DNA of 64,000 nt, from NCBI GenBank assembly GCA_903916735.1, contig CAIWXX010000082.1, forward strand, positions 102,912 to 166,911, read 5' to 3'. This DNA comes from an uncultured Acidobacteriota bacterium (GTDB lineage: Bacteria; Acidobacteriota; CAIWXX01). Under the pieces are notes generated by a model that worked only from the letters and a program-made list of their open reading frames with translations, had not been told where the DNA came from and searched no databases. Shown here piece after piece: positions 34,966 to 43,220 of this stretch (position 1 is the stretch's first letter; every line of letters starts with the position of its first letter). Made by a program: the position numbers and the translations under genes.

Positions 34966-36714
34966 TCAGGGCAATTCGAATAGCGAAGCGATTTCGTCCA
35001 GCCCTTCGCGTAATGTCTCGCGAGCTTTCGGTGGCGCATCGAGACGATCGAGTTCCGCGGGGTCGATACCGGCGCACCGGGCGCGCCAGATCCGGGCATA
35101 TGCTAGCAACCCATCCGCGACCCGATCATGCGTGCCTTTGGCATACCCGGTGGTTTCAAGGAGCATAAACGAATCTTCGGGAAGATCTCGAATATGCCAC
35201 CCGCGCTCCGGCTCCGGCCTTCCCGCGGCATGGGGAAGCGCGCGGATAAGCCGACTGAAGCTCGCTCGGTCTACATCAATGATGCTCAGTGGAACATCGA
35301 TCGCCGCCGGATGGAAAAGCTCAGCGAGCGCGTGTCGGATCTCTTCGTACGCAGGAGTAATCCGGCGACTCGGCTGGTTCGAGTCGCCTGATCGGCATGT
35401 CTCCAACCATCTCTCTTCCATCAGATACCGTTTGTATGCTGTTTCAACCGCTGCAACTGTCCCAGTGCCGGCATGATTTTCCGCCCAAACAAGAGCGATG
35501 CGCATCGGCGCAAATGGATGGACATCAGCCCAGATCGGATGGTCGTCCGGCAGCATCAAGAGACTCAGTGGACGACGCTGAAGTGCCTCTTCGTCCAGAA
35601 GCGCAAAGGCCCCGTCTGTACGCAATCCAAACGGCGCGATTGCTTCTTCCAGGTTGATGCACTTGGGGAGATCGACCGTGAAGAATCCCGACCGCATTTT
35701 CCGGAGATTTTGCTCCAGGCCGAGGCGAATCATCCCCATGACCCTTTCTCGCTCATCTGCCGTCAAAGCGCTGGCCACCTGCTCACGAAACCACCGGATC
35801 TCACTCAGCTCCCAGCCCTTCTTCTGGAAGCGGATCGGAAGCTTCCACGCAGAGGTCAGGCTCAATGCGAAGCTCCTGTTGATAAAATCCCGGTGGGCCG
35901 GTGGCAGCCCTCCCGCTTGTCCGGCTTCCGGGGTTTTCGCAGAGCGGGCGGACTCGGCTCTGGGTCTTTCCAACTTATTCAGGCCTTTAGGATCGACGAT
36001 CGATCTGAGAAGGTCGGGGGCGAGGGTTTTCCAGAAATCATTGTCGTTCTTCTGTGGAAGACTCTTGGCTGCTCTTTCCAGAGCCCGCAACCCTTCTGGT
36101 CGGAGTCGCCACATTCCCAGGAAAATCGATTGTGTATCATGGTGCAGCAGCCAACCGACCAATCGATCATCCCCCAAAGTCTTCCCCAACCCGAAAGAGG
36201 CGGCTATGACTTCCTGGACGTTCTTTCGTGGACCGAGCATCGTCGTCCATGTTCTCGGTGATCCCCACCAGCCGGATTGTATGTCCCAAACGCGCAGTGG
36301 GGTCTTGAGCATCTGCGAGTACAGGGACTTGGCGGCATCGCTCTGAAGCCGATCGAAAACGTCGTCCCGTAAATAACTCTGCTCCCGGCTCAGGAGCTCA
36401 CTCCCGAGAGCGCAGTAGTAAACAATGGCACTGGATGCTTTTGTTCGTGCGACCTCTGATGGGTGAAGATTGAGCTGAGCGCAAAGATCATCAAAGCAAC
36501 AATAGTTATCCTCATGAAAGGCCCACTTAGCCGTAACAAGGATCTCCTCAAGAGCGTCATGGACTTCGCTGTTGTAGTTCCGAGTCGTATTGACCCGCGC
36601 AGGAGGCTCTTTCGGCGGAAGGGCCGCGGGATCTCGCGGGGTTCCAAGGCAGCATTTCTTGTATTTTTTCCCGCTTCCGCAGGGGCACGGATCATTACGG
36701 CCGATTTTCCCCAT
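34966..36714 (-). CDS. SEC-C motif protein of unknown function
   Basis: A 582-residue protein starting with a SEC-C zinc motif (GRNDPCPCGSGKKYKKCC, residues 5-22), as found at the SecA C-terminus and in many stand-alone proteins. The remaining 560 residues are mostly helical with many Trp and charged residues and match no family I recognise. AAGGA lies a few bases before the ATG. It starts 21 bases after the helicase stop and is the last gene of the ATPase/helicase operon. SEC-C is thought to be a protein- or nucleic-acid-contact module, so it may serve as an adaptor or effector of that system. Its function is not readable from sequence. Confidence 0.78.
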   Translation of the reverse strand: MGKIGRNDPCPCGSGKKYKKCCLGTPRDPAALPPKEPPARVNTTRNYNSEVHDALEEILVTAKWAFHEDNYCCFDDLCAQLNLHPSEVARTKASSAIVYYCALGSELLSREQSYLRDDVFDRLQSDAAKSLYSQMLKTPLRVWDIQSGWWGSPRTWTTMLGPRKNVQEVIAASFGLGKTLGDDRLVGWLLHHDTQSIFLGMWRLRPEGLRALERAAKSLPQKNDNDFWKTLAPDLLRSIVDPKGLNKLERPRAESARSAKTPEAGQAGGLPPAHRDFINRSFALSLTSAWKLPIRFQKKGWELSEIRWFREQVASALTADERERVMGMIRLGLEQNLRKMRSGFFTVDLPKCINLEEAIAPFGLRTDGAFALLDEEALQRRPLSLLMLPDDHPIWADVHPFAPMRIALVWAENHAGTGTVAAVETAYKRYLMEERWLETCRSGDSNQPSRRITPAYEEIRHALAELFHPAAIDVPLSIIDVDRASFSRLIRALPHAAGRPEPERGWHIRDLPEDSFMLLETTGYAKGTHDRVADGLLAYARIWRARCAGIDPAELDRLDAPPKARETLREGLDEIASLFELP

Positions 36715-36735
36715 GTCCTTGCATCTCCACTATGT

Positions 36736-38826
36736 TCAAGACTCCTCGCGGAAGAGCCGGCCTTCGATGATGTGCGTTCCCCTTACTTTGATCACGAATT
36801 CATCTATGCTCACCGACTCGCGCACCCAACGATCCATGATACTCCTTGGCACGATCTCACGGAAGGGTCCGGCGCCGAGCCGGCGCGCGAGCGAGTTTCG
36901 TTCGGCGGAAACCAGTCGCTCGACGAGTTGCGATGCAATTTCTTCATCTCCGATATCCAACCGGCCCGCGGGCAGGGCATGATTGAGACGAACAAAGAAC
37001 GGTCCCGCGCGACTCGCTTTATAACCTTTAGCCGTCAGGACCCAGCCCAGCATTTTACCCCAAACCGATCCGAGGAAATGCGCGAGGCGCCAGGAGCCGT
37101 CTGTTTGCAGCTCGATGAGCATTTCCTCCGGGCGCATTCCAAGAAAGCCGGCGAAATCAGCGGCGAGCCCGGCCGAGTAGCGTGGGGCTTCGCGAGCGAT
37201 GAATCGCGCTTCGTCTCTCCCTGCCATACTTCTGACGAAGACCTTGTTTTCCCGGACGTGTGTGATAGCGCGCTTGCGGCCTCCGAGCGAGAGGGACATT
37301 TCATCACCGGCGCGAACCCTGGCTTGATCCGTCTTGCCGAAACGCACACGGCCGACGGATTGCCCGGTCATCGCGTCAACCACCTCAGTCTCGCGCACGT
37401 CATCGATCATGGAATGGATGCTGCCTCTCTCGAACAGGATCTTCGATTCAACCTCGGCCACGAATCGGTCGCGCGAGACAGCTCGCACGTAGCCGTTTTC
37501 GGCCAGGGCATTGAGGATGGCGTGACAGTCGCTCCGGGTCCAAAGACACGCCGCATCATCGGGAAGTCGCTCATGCACGACTCCCGCGGATATCCAGCCA
37601 CAGGTGCTTTGGAGAATCAGGCTCAGCGCCTGTTGAGCGATGACGGTGGGCCGAAAAGCGATGAAATCATCAAAGAGCCGCCCGGATGCGGCGCACGCCA
37701 ACAAATGCTCGAATCGATGGCGCTCTATTTCGCCCGCGTATAGCCCAAGCACTCGCGTCACGTCTTCGCGGCGATTGCTCCGACCGACTCGCTGCAAGAG
37801 CGATGCGACATCCGGCGGCGGCGACAGCAGCACGACACCGTCGACATCTCCGATGTCGATGCCGAGCTCGAGTGTCATCGTGGCAACGCAGACACCGGTC
37901 GGAGCGCCCTTGAACTGCTGCTCTACGCGAAGCCGCTCACCTCGCGCCAGGCTCCCGTGATGCGCGTAGACTCGCGATGAAAGCGCTGAGACGGCGCCGA
38001 GAATTGCCGCCAGCGATTCGACTTCGCCGCGCGTATTGGCAAATACCAGCAGCTTTCTGCCCGGCTCTTCGTCGAAAAGGCCCGTGATAACCGCGGCTGC
38101 CTGTTCCAGATGCGTCGCGGGAGCGAGACGAGCGTCGATAGCGCGTTGAGCTCCAGTCACGCATGAGGCCTGAATACACAGCGCATCAGATCCCAGGAAT
38201 TCCCGCATGAGCTTCTCTGGATTCACGACGGTCGCTGTGGCCGCACACCGCTGGGGAGGAATTTTGGCGATGTGATCGATGCGCGAAAGAAGGCAGCGGA
38301 GTTGATCGCCGCGCGCAGTGCCTCGAACAAGTTGCACCTCGTCAAGAATAACCGCTATCACTTCTCTCAGCGCCGCTGGACGACGGGCCTCCAACGAGTC
38401 GAGCGACTCCGGCGTTGTGATCAGTAGATCAGGCGGAGAGTCATCATCGAATCCGGGCGAATCGCCCGTTTTAATTGCGACGCGCAGCGCCGCCTGAGCG
38501 AGAGGATGTTGGAGGCGCTTTTCCAGGTCATTCGCGAGGGCTCGAGTGGGAGTGACAAGAAGAGCACGGAGAGCGGGACCTGTTGAATGAGCGGCGATGC
38601 GTGCCGAGAGTATTCGCTCGCCGATGGGAGCGATGAGAGCCTCGGTTTTGCCTGACGCCGTTGGAGCGTTGATCAGGACCGATTTTCCTCGTGCAATCTC
38701 CGGAATCGCAAAACGCTGGATGTCCTTCAACCGACCGAATCGCCCAAGCAACGTGTGCCATGTGTGCGGCACAAGACAGCGGATGTCGTCCTCACTGAGT
38801 GGGTGGACTGGGCTATTCACCATCAT
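36736..38826 (-). CDS. Lhr/BrxHI-like superfamily 2 DNA helicase
   Basis: A 696-residue SF2 helicase. RecA domain 1: Q-motif-like region, motif I NAPTASGKTEAL, Ia VTPTRALANDLE, Ib TTPESLDSL, motif II DEVQ (VILDEVQLV), motif III SATV-like (AATATVV). RecA domain 2: VFANTRGEVESL, THH-like YAHHGSLARGER, VATMTLELGIDIGDVDGVVLLSPP, and motif VI QRVGRSNRRED. The C-terminal ~270 residues resemble Lhr-type extensions. Its ATG overlaps the stop of a small upstream reading frame (ATGA), and a SEC-C gene follows after 21 bases. Helicases of this type accompany DUF2791 ATPases in BREX type 2-like loci (BrxHI with BrxD). Here it sits with two such ATPases but without the BREX methylase, phosphatase or BrxC/PglY genes. 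Confidence 0.88.
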   Translation of the reverse strand: MMVNSPVHPLSEDDIRCLVPHTWHTLLGRFGRLKDIQRFAIPEIARGKSVLINAPTASGKTEALIAPIGERILSARIAAHSTGPALRALLVTPTRALANDLEKRLQHPLAQAALRVAIKTGDSPGFDDDSPPDLLITTPESLDSLEARRPAALREVIAVILDEVQLVRGTARGDQLRCLLSRIDHIAKIPPQRCAATATVVNPEKLMREFLGSDALCIQASCVTGAQRAIDARLAPATHLEQAAAVITGLFDEEPGRKLLVFANTRGEVESLAAILGAVSALSSRVYAHHGSLARGERLRVEQQFKGAPTGVCVATMTLELGIDIGDVDGVVLLSPPPDVASLLQRVGRSNRREDVTRVLGLYAGEIERHRFEHLLACAASGRLFDDFIAFRPTVIAQQALSLILQSTCGWISAGVVHERLPDDAACLWTRSDCHAILNALAENGYVRAVSRDRFVAEVESKILFERGSIHSMIDDVRETEVVDAMTGQSVGRVRFGKTDQARVRAGDEMSLSLGGRKRAITHVRENKVFVRSMAGRDEARFIAREAPRYSAGLAADFAGFLGMRPEEMLIELQTDGSWRLAHFLGSVWGKMLGWVLTAKGYKASRAGPFFVRLNHALPAGRLDIGDEEIASQLVERLVSAERNSLARRLGAGPFREIVPRSIMDRWVRESVSIDEFVIKVRGTHIIEGRLFREES

Positions 38827-39032
38827 TCAAACGATAGAATCAATCTTTTTTCAAGTGCCGTAGCGGCCTTTTCCAGCTGTCTGAGGCTCGGCCAATGATT
38901 CGGGTTCTCCAGGCGAGCCGCGGCAGGCCAGGAGGTATCAAGTGCACGCGCGAGATCGGCAATCGGCCCATCGGCGACAATTCGCCAGATCTTGCAGTTT
39001 GTAGGCGCGCCTCCGCCCTTGCAGTAGCAATA
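38823..39032 (-). CDS. Small Cys-rich reading frame between ATPase and helicase, 5' end unclear
   Basis: Seventy codons are open after a TAG at 39033-39035 and stop at a TGA that overlaps the helicase ATG (ATGA). The translation looks like real protein: a Cys-rich start (YCYCKGGGAPTNCKIW) then a helical tail (IVADGPIADLARALD, WPSLRQLEKAATALEKRLIL). There is no ATG, GTG or TTG in frame after the TAG. An ATG at 39046, preceded by AAAGG, lies 11 bases further upstream in another frame, so a one- or two-base change would restore a complete gene of about 74 codons. Either the gene is recently broken or the assembly has a small error here. It could be a zinc-binding accessory subunit of the system. 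No family recognised. Confidence 0.5.
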   Translation of the reverse strand, partial: YCYCKGGGAPTNCKIWRIVADGPIADLARALDTSWPAAARLENPNHWPSLRQLEKAATALEKRLILSFE

Positions 39033-39065
39033 CTATGTCGAATCATCCTTTATGAGTGCCGTTCG

Positions 39066-40766
39066 CTATACGAGCTGTGTTTGAAGGTCGCGCACTACGG
39101 CGCCCACCTTGGATGGCTGGAAACGAACCACATCCAGGAACTCGACCAGGAACTTCATCGCGTGCCGCGGGTTCGATACATATCCCGCTTGGATGAGCCC
39201 TGAGAGGACCTTCCCGAGGGGCTCGACAAGCTTGCCCGGTAGCCGCCACTCGGAATAGGCGCTTGCATAGAAATCGCAAATCCTGGCTGCGAGAGCCATG
39301 TAATCGGCGTGCGCCAGAGGCGTCAGAGTCGCCACGCGATCCGATGGAATAGCGCCGCCGAGCGCCGCCAACCCGTCGGGACTCGGCGTCATGGCAAAAA
39401 CGATGTAGAGGCCAGAGTCGTCGCTGTATCGCCCTGGAAGTCGTTGCTGAATTCCGTATCCACCAATCTCGATGTCCGCAGCATCAAACGGTAGTTCTTC
39501 GGCTGCTCCGACGTCGGACCCTCCAATTGCGGCATAGGTCCAGGACTTGAATAGATGATCCGCAAACGCTCGATTGTCACGCGAAAGCAATGAGTAGAAT
39601 TCGGCTTCGTCGAGTAAAACCACGAGTCCCCGATAGCCGACGGCGCGTGCGAGAGCGGCGATGCCGGATAGGAGATAGCCGTAGATACGCGCCCATGGCC
39701 GGAAATCCAATAGGCTGTAGATTTTTGGATGCTTCCCGGCTGCCCGCGCCAGCTGCGTGTCGATGACTTGATTCGATATTGTCGGATGCCCTTCGATCCA
39801 GTCCTCCAGAAGATCGAGGCATTCCGATGCATCAGCTTCATGTGCTGCAGACGGCGTCCGGCGCCTTCTTTCGCTATCATCGAGTCCGCGGAGTGATCGA
39901 GCGTAGGAGATGGCAGGCGAAAGATATAGGTGATACCCCTTCTGCAACGCCGCTTCGAGATCCGCCAGAGAATTCTTCGGCCCTCCGCTTACGATACCGA
40001 AACGCGTCAATGCCTGAGAAGACTTGGCAGCCTTTTCCAGGAGCGGGGAAAGGCCTTCGCCTTCTTCGAAAGGCCGATCCGGATATCGCACGTTGCGCAC
40101 CAGGGCGCGATACACACGCTTCGGATGGCTGGGCGATGTCTCTTCCTGGTTGAGCATCACAAGGGCTGAGAGATAGCCTTGGGCAAGCGCGCGTTGTTGA
40201 AGGAGCTCCAGGAGGTGTGTCTTTCCAACTCCATAGTCACCGATGAACGCCCGCACAGCACCGCCGCCGGTCGCGACCCTATCGAGGTCTCCTGCGACGA
40301 TTGCGTTTTCCTGATCTCGGCCGACTGTGTACACGCTCAGATCAGCGTCGGGAACAACGCCGAGGCGCATGGCTTCGAGCGTCAAAGCCGCGTGACGGCG
40401 TTCGTGACTACCAACAAGCGATTCCAGAGGCTGCTGGGTGTCCGGCATGCCGGTGCCGGCGGAGTGCAGAGGAATCGGAGCAATCGCCGCTGGAGTGGAA
40501 GTTGCCGGTTTATCGAATAGAGTCCCTTCTGCCGTCGGCGATGATGAATGCTGCTCTGGGGGCGCGGAAATAACAGGAACAGGCATAATTCGGTCGGATG
40601 CCGCGGATGGACTCGGCTGAAGCTCGTTAGCCGGAATTTCAAGAGGCAATGGCTGCGAATCGAAAGAGACGACAGCGACTCGGCCGCCCCTTCGCCAAGA
40701 CTGAACGATGCCTGCGCCGTGCCGTGGATGAAGCACGCGAATGGATTCTCCCGATTTCATGTCCAC
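39066..40766 (-). CDS. DUF2791/BrxD-like ATPase with N-terminal Tudor-like domain
   Basis: A 566-residue P-loop ATPase. Residues ~8-50 (VLHPRHGAGIVQSWRRGGRVAVVSF-type pattern) resemble the Tudor/SH3-like domain of UvrD/PcrA and CarD. A disordered Pro/Ser stretch follows. The ATPase part has Walker A GDYGVGKTHLLELL near residue 175, a HPKRVYRALVRNVRYPD segment typical of DUF2791, Walker B VVLLDEAEF, and a sensor-like FAMTPSPDGL. The first codon is GTG, with an ATG two codons later. It begins 3 bases after the stop of the preceding ATPase gene, to which it is distantly related. In BREX-like loci such ATPases act with an Lhr-like helicase to control DNA processing. The family is an inference from motifs. 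Confidence 0.8.
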   Translation of the reverse strand: MDMKSGESIRVLHPRHGAGIVQSWRRGGRVAVVSFDSQPLPLEIPANELQPSPSAASDRIMPVPVISAPPEQHSSSPTAEGTLFDKPATSTPAAIAPIPLHSAGTGMPDTQQPLESLVGSHERRHAALTLEAMRLGVVPDADLSVYTVGRDQENAIVAGDLDRVATGGGAVRAFIGDYGVGKTHLLELLQQRALAQGYLSALVMLNQEETSPSHPKRVYRALVRNVRYPDRPFEEGEGLSPLLEKAAKSSQALTRFGIVSGGPKNSLADLEAALQKGYHLYLSPAISYARSLRGLDDSERRRRTPSAAHEADASECLDLLEDWIEGHPTISNQVIDTQLARAAGKHPKIYSLLDFRPWARIYGYLLSGIAALARAVGYRGLVVLLDEAEFYSLLSRDNRAFADHLFKSWTYAAIGGSDVGAAEELPFDAADIEIGGYGIQQRLPGRYSDDSGLYIVFAMTPSPDGLAALGGAIPSDRVATLTPLAHADYMALAARICDFYASAYSEWRLPGKLVEPLGKVLSGLIQAGYVSNPRHAMKFLVEFLDVVRFQPSKVGAVVRDLQTQLV

Positions 40767-40769
40767 TGA

Positions 40770-42089
40770 TCAGAAATCCTTGAACTCACTACTCTCGCCG
40801 CCGGGGACCTCCTGCAGAGCTTCATTGCTCGAGACGATGAGATCGGAGGCATCATCGGGCGTGAGCCTGGCTTCGCCGTCGACGAGCTGGCGGTGTAGAA
40901 AATCAACCCAGCACTTCACGAAAAGTCGCCGATGATTCACTTCGAAGAAGGCCGCCACAGCTGCGTCCGCCAACAACCTCGCATTGGCATCCTGCAGATC
41001 GTGGTTCATTTCCAAACGTCGTGCCTCTTCGAAAACTGCCACCACTTTGGTTCCGATCTGTTGGAGCAAGTCGGCGGGTTCGAGGTCCAGACGTTCGAGA
41101 TCAATGAGCACCGCTTGTGGACTTCTCACGCTCAAGGTGACCGGGCTCTTGAGGCGCTGGTAGAGAGCCGGGTAATCCGGAACGATATTTCTCATGAATT
41201 CGGGCGGCACGGCGTACATGAAGAGAGTATTCGGGAGCTGGTGACGCCCACAGAGATCGATGACTTGCCGGAGGTTGTCGCCGATTGAGTGGCTTCGCTT
41301 CGCACTGACTGAGAGATTTCGATCGACCTCGTCGAACAGCAGGGCAGTGCCGGGGAAGCCCAACGCCACCGCCATCTGCGTGAGGCAGCGAAGCATTGTG
41401 AAGCCGTTGCTTTTGTCGAGAGCCTCGTAGACGCCTGTATCGCGAAGGTCGCTCGGCGGGATCGGCTCACCGAGAAGCCAGGCTTCCAATCGCTGCTCTG
41501 TCTGCCGGTCATCCTTGAGATAAGCTAGCCCGAGGCCGACGACGGCCTGACGGAACGAATGGCTCTCGCACGGAGCCCGGCCGACTGTTCGTGAAAGCCA
41601 TTGCTCGATCGCCTGATTCGCTTCGCCCTCTTTCTGCGAGGCTGTGGCGCGAGCGAGCGCGTCATCGAGGTGGTTACGAATGAGATCGCCGATTCCGTAG
41701 TTTGGGGCTTGCAGCAGCCGAGTCGGCCGCATCCCGATGCGCCGCGCCACTGCCCGATAAACCTTCAGGCTGTCGTCGTAGGGGCACTCGGCCGGCGAAA
41801 GCTCCACGACCGCCGTCAAGAATCCATGCTCCCATGCTTTTTCACGGACGCAATAGAGGAAATGCGTTTTGCCGGCGCCGAAGTAGCCTTGAACGAGCTT
41901 GAAGCTTGAACCGAAATGGAGCAGGTTTCCGAAGTACTCGTGATCCAGCACATTCAGATAGCTCTCGTTGCCCACGTTGATGCGGCCCACTCCAAACTCC
42001 GGCGGCTGGCCGCCTTCGCCAAGCCGCTGCAGAATGTGCTGGGCCAGGACCATGGACTCGGCCTGTCCCGTGCTATTGTTCAATTCCAA
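40770..42089 (-). CDS. DUF2791/BrxD-like ATPase (shorter paralogue)
   Basis: A 439-residue P-loop ATPase. Walker A is GYFGAGKTHFLYCV (~70); a following DDSLKVYRAVARRIGMRP segment corresponds to the same block in the second ATPase. Walker B is TALLFDEVDRN, and the sensor-like segment is LFMYAVPPEFM. It lacks the N-terminal Tudor-like domain of its neighbour. The first codon is TTG, with AAGGAG 9 bases upstream. It lies 44 bases after the first gene of the operon and 3 bases before the second ATPase gene, so the two ATPases may assemble together. Two different BrxD-like ATPases side by side is unusual compared with the single copy in BREX type 2. Confidence 0.8.
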   Translation of the reverse strand: MELNNSTGQAESMVLAQHILQRLGEGGQPPEFGVGRINVGNESYLNVLDHEYFGNLLHFGSSFKLVQGYFGAGKTHFLYCVREKAWEHGFLTAVVELSPAECPYDDSLKVYRAVARRIGMRPTRLLQAPNYGIGDLIRNHLDDALARATASQKEGEANQAIEQWLSRTVGRAPCESHSFRQAVVGLGLAYLKDDRQTEQRLEAWLLGEPIPPSDLRDTGVYEALDKSNGFTMLRCLTQMAVALGFPGTALLFDEVDRNLSVSAKRSHSIGDNLRQVIDLCGRHQLPNTLFMYAVPPEFMRNIVPDYPALYQRLKSPVTLSVRSPQAVLIDLERLDLEPADLLQQIGTKVVAVFEEARRLEMNHDLQDANARLLADAAVAAFFEVNHRRLFVKCWVDFLHRQLVDGEARLTPDDASDLIVSSNEALQEVPGGESSEFKDF

Positions 42090-42133
42090 TTTCTCTGTCT
42101 CCTTCGACTCACGTCAGTGATGTGCGACGCCGG

Positions 42134-43012
42134 TCACTGAAATCCGACGTCTTGCTGCTGTGAGACAAATCGTATAGAAAGGTAGTATTGCCCATCGGTT
42201 GGAGATGTTGGGATGAAAATGACATCCTGCTTGTTGCGTGTGCTGCCCCCAGTGGCTGTTCCAAGTTCCACGCGCAAGCCGTCCTTGATCAGCAATCCGT
42301 CTCGCTGTAATTTCTGAAGCTGATAGGCCAGCAAATATCGTGGGTAAGCCGGCGCCTTCTCCGGATCGAATTTTCGCCAGTTCCCGATATCGACTTGGAG
42401 GAAGGCGAGCGGAGCCAGCATGTCGACAATGTCCACGCGCTCGGAGGATTCGAGTCCCCGCACAAGAAGGACCATGCGGTAGGCTCGAAGCATGGCGTCG
42501 AAGAACGCGGGGGAATCGGCGGCGAGATCGCGAATGTGCTTCATTGCCTTTTCTCGCGCATCCAGGATGAGGCGGGCGTCGAGGTCGACTTCATCCACGA
42601 CCTCACGGGAATACAGGATTCGCGCGCGGCTTGCGGGCATATCCAGCTCGGCCACCATTGGAGAGATGAGAACAGCCAGGGGATGTTCGGTGAGCTGTGT
42701 GATTTCTATTCCGGCGCCGAGTCGCATGAGATCGCTCAGGACTTCGGATCGAGCCCGCGTTGTGAGACGATCATGAAGAAGCATCAGACGATTCATGACG
42801 GCTGACAGTGCTTCGCTGAAGCCCAGCGCCGCCAGATCGGCGTCGCGCAACGCATCCACGTGCTCGTTAAGCACATCGAGCTTATCGAGGGCGCCTTCGG
42901 AAGCGAGAGCATCAAGCGCCTTGGCGGCGCGACTCAGGGGCGCCAGCCGCTTCTTCAGGTCTCTCCGAAGAGTTGAGATGGCCTCTGGGAGATTGAACTC
43001 TGCCTCCGTCAT
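42134..43012 (-). CDS. Unknown helical protein, first gene of the ATPase/helicase operon
   Basis: A 292-residue protein of no recognised family. ATG at 43012 is chosen; a run of eight G's ends 9 bases upstream and could serve as ribosome site (a TTG three codons earlier abuts it). The N-terminal ~110 residues are strongly helical and coiled-coil-like (AISTLRRDLKKRLAPLSRAAKALDAL...). The C-terminal part (DIGNWRKFDPEKAPAYPRYLLAYQLQKLQRDGLLIKDG) resembles a winged-helix segment. It has no membrane helices or catalytic motifs. As the first gene of the set it may be the DNA-recognition or scaffold component; this is inference from position. Confidence 0.65.
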   Translation of the reverse strand: MTEAEFNLPEAISTLRRDLKKRLAPLSRAAKALDALASEGALDKLDVLNEHVDALRDADLAALGFSEALSAVMNRLMLLHDRLTTRARSEVLSDLMRLGAGIEITQLTEHPLAVLISPMVAELDMPASRARILYSREVVDEVDLDARLILDAREKAMKHIRDLAADSPAFFDAMLRAYRMVLLVRGLESSERVDIVDMLAPLAFLQVDIGNWRKFDPEKAPAYPRYLLAYQLQKLQRDGLLIKDGLRVELGTATGGSTRNKQDVIFIPTSPTDGQYYLSIRFVSQQQDVGFQ

Positions 43013-43220
43013 CTCCTTCAACCCCCCCCTTGAAATTTAATTGCCAACGGATCGAAAACCCAGCGCGGTCTTGCCGGGATAGAAGAAAAATTAAGACTGC
43101 AGATACAAAGCGCCTCGGATGTTGTCAATCAATAACCTCGTACCTCCCGATACGGATTCTTTCAAGAAAGAAGGCGTCGTCCCCATTTTCATGGCCATTC
43201 TGCTAATTTTTTCGGAAAGC

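Noticed and set aside
34966..43012. A complete BREX type 2 locus
   Set aside because: No PglX-type methylase, PglZ phosphatase or PglY/BrxC is present among the genes or directly beside them.
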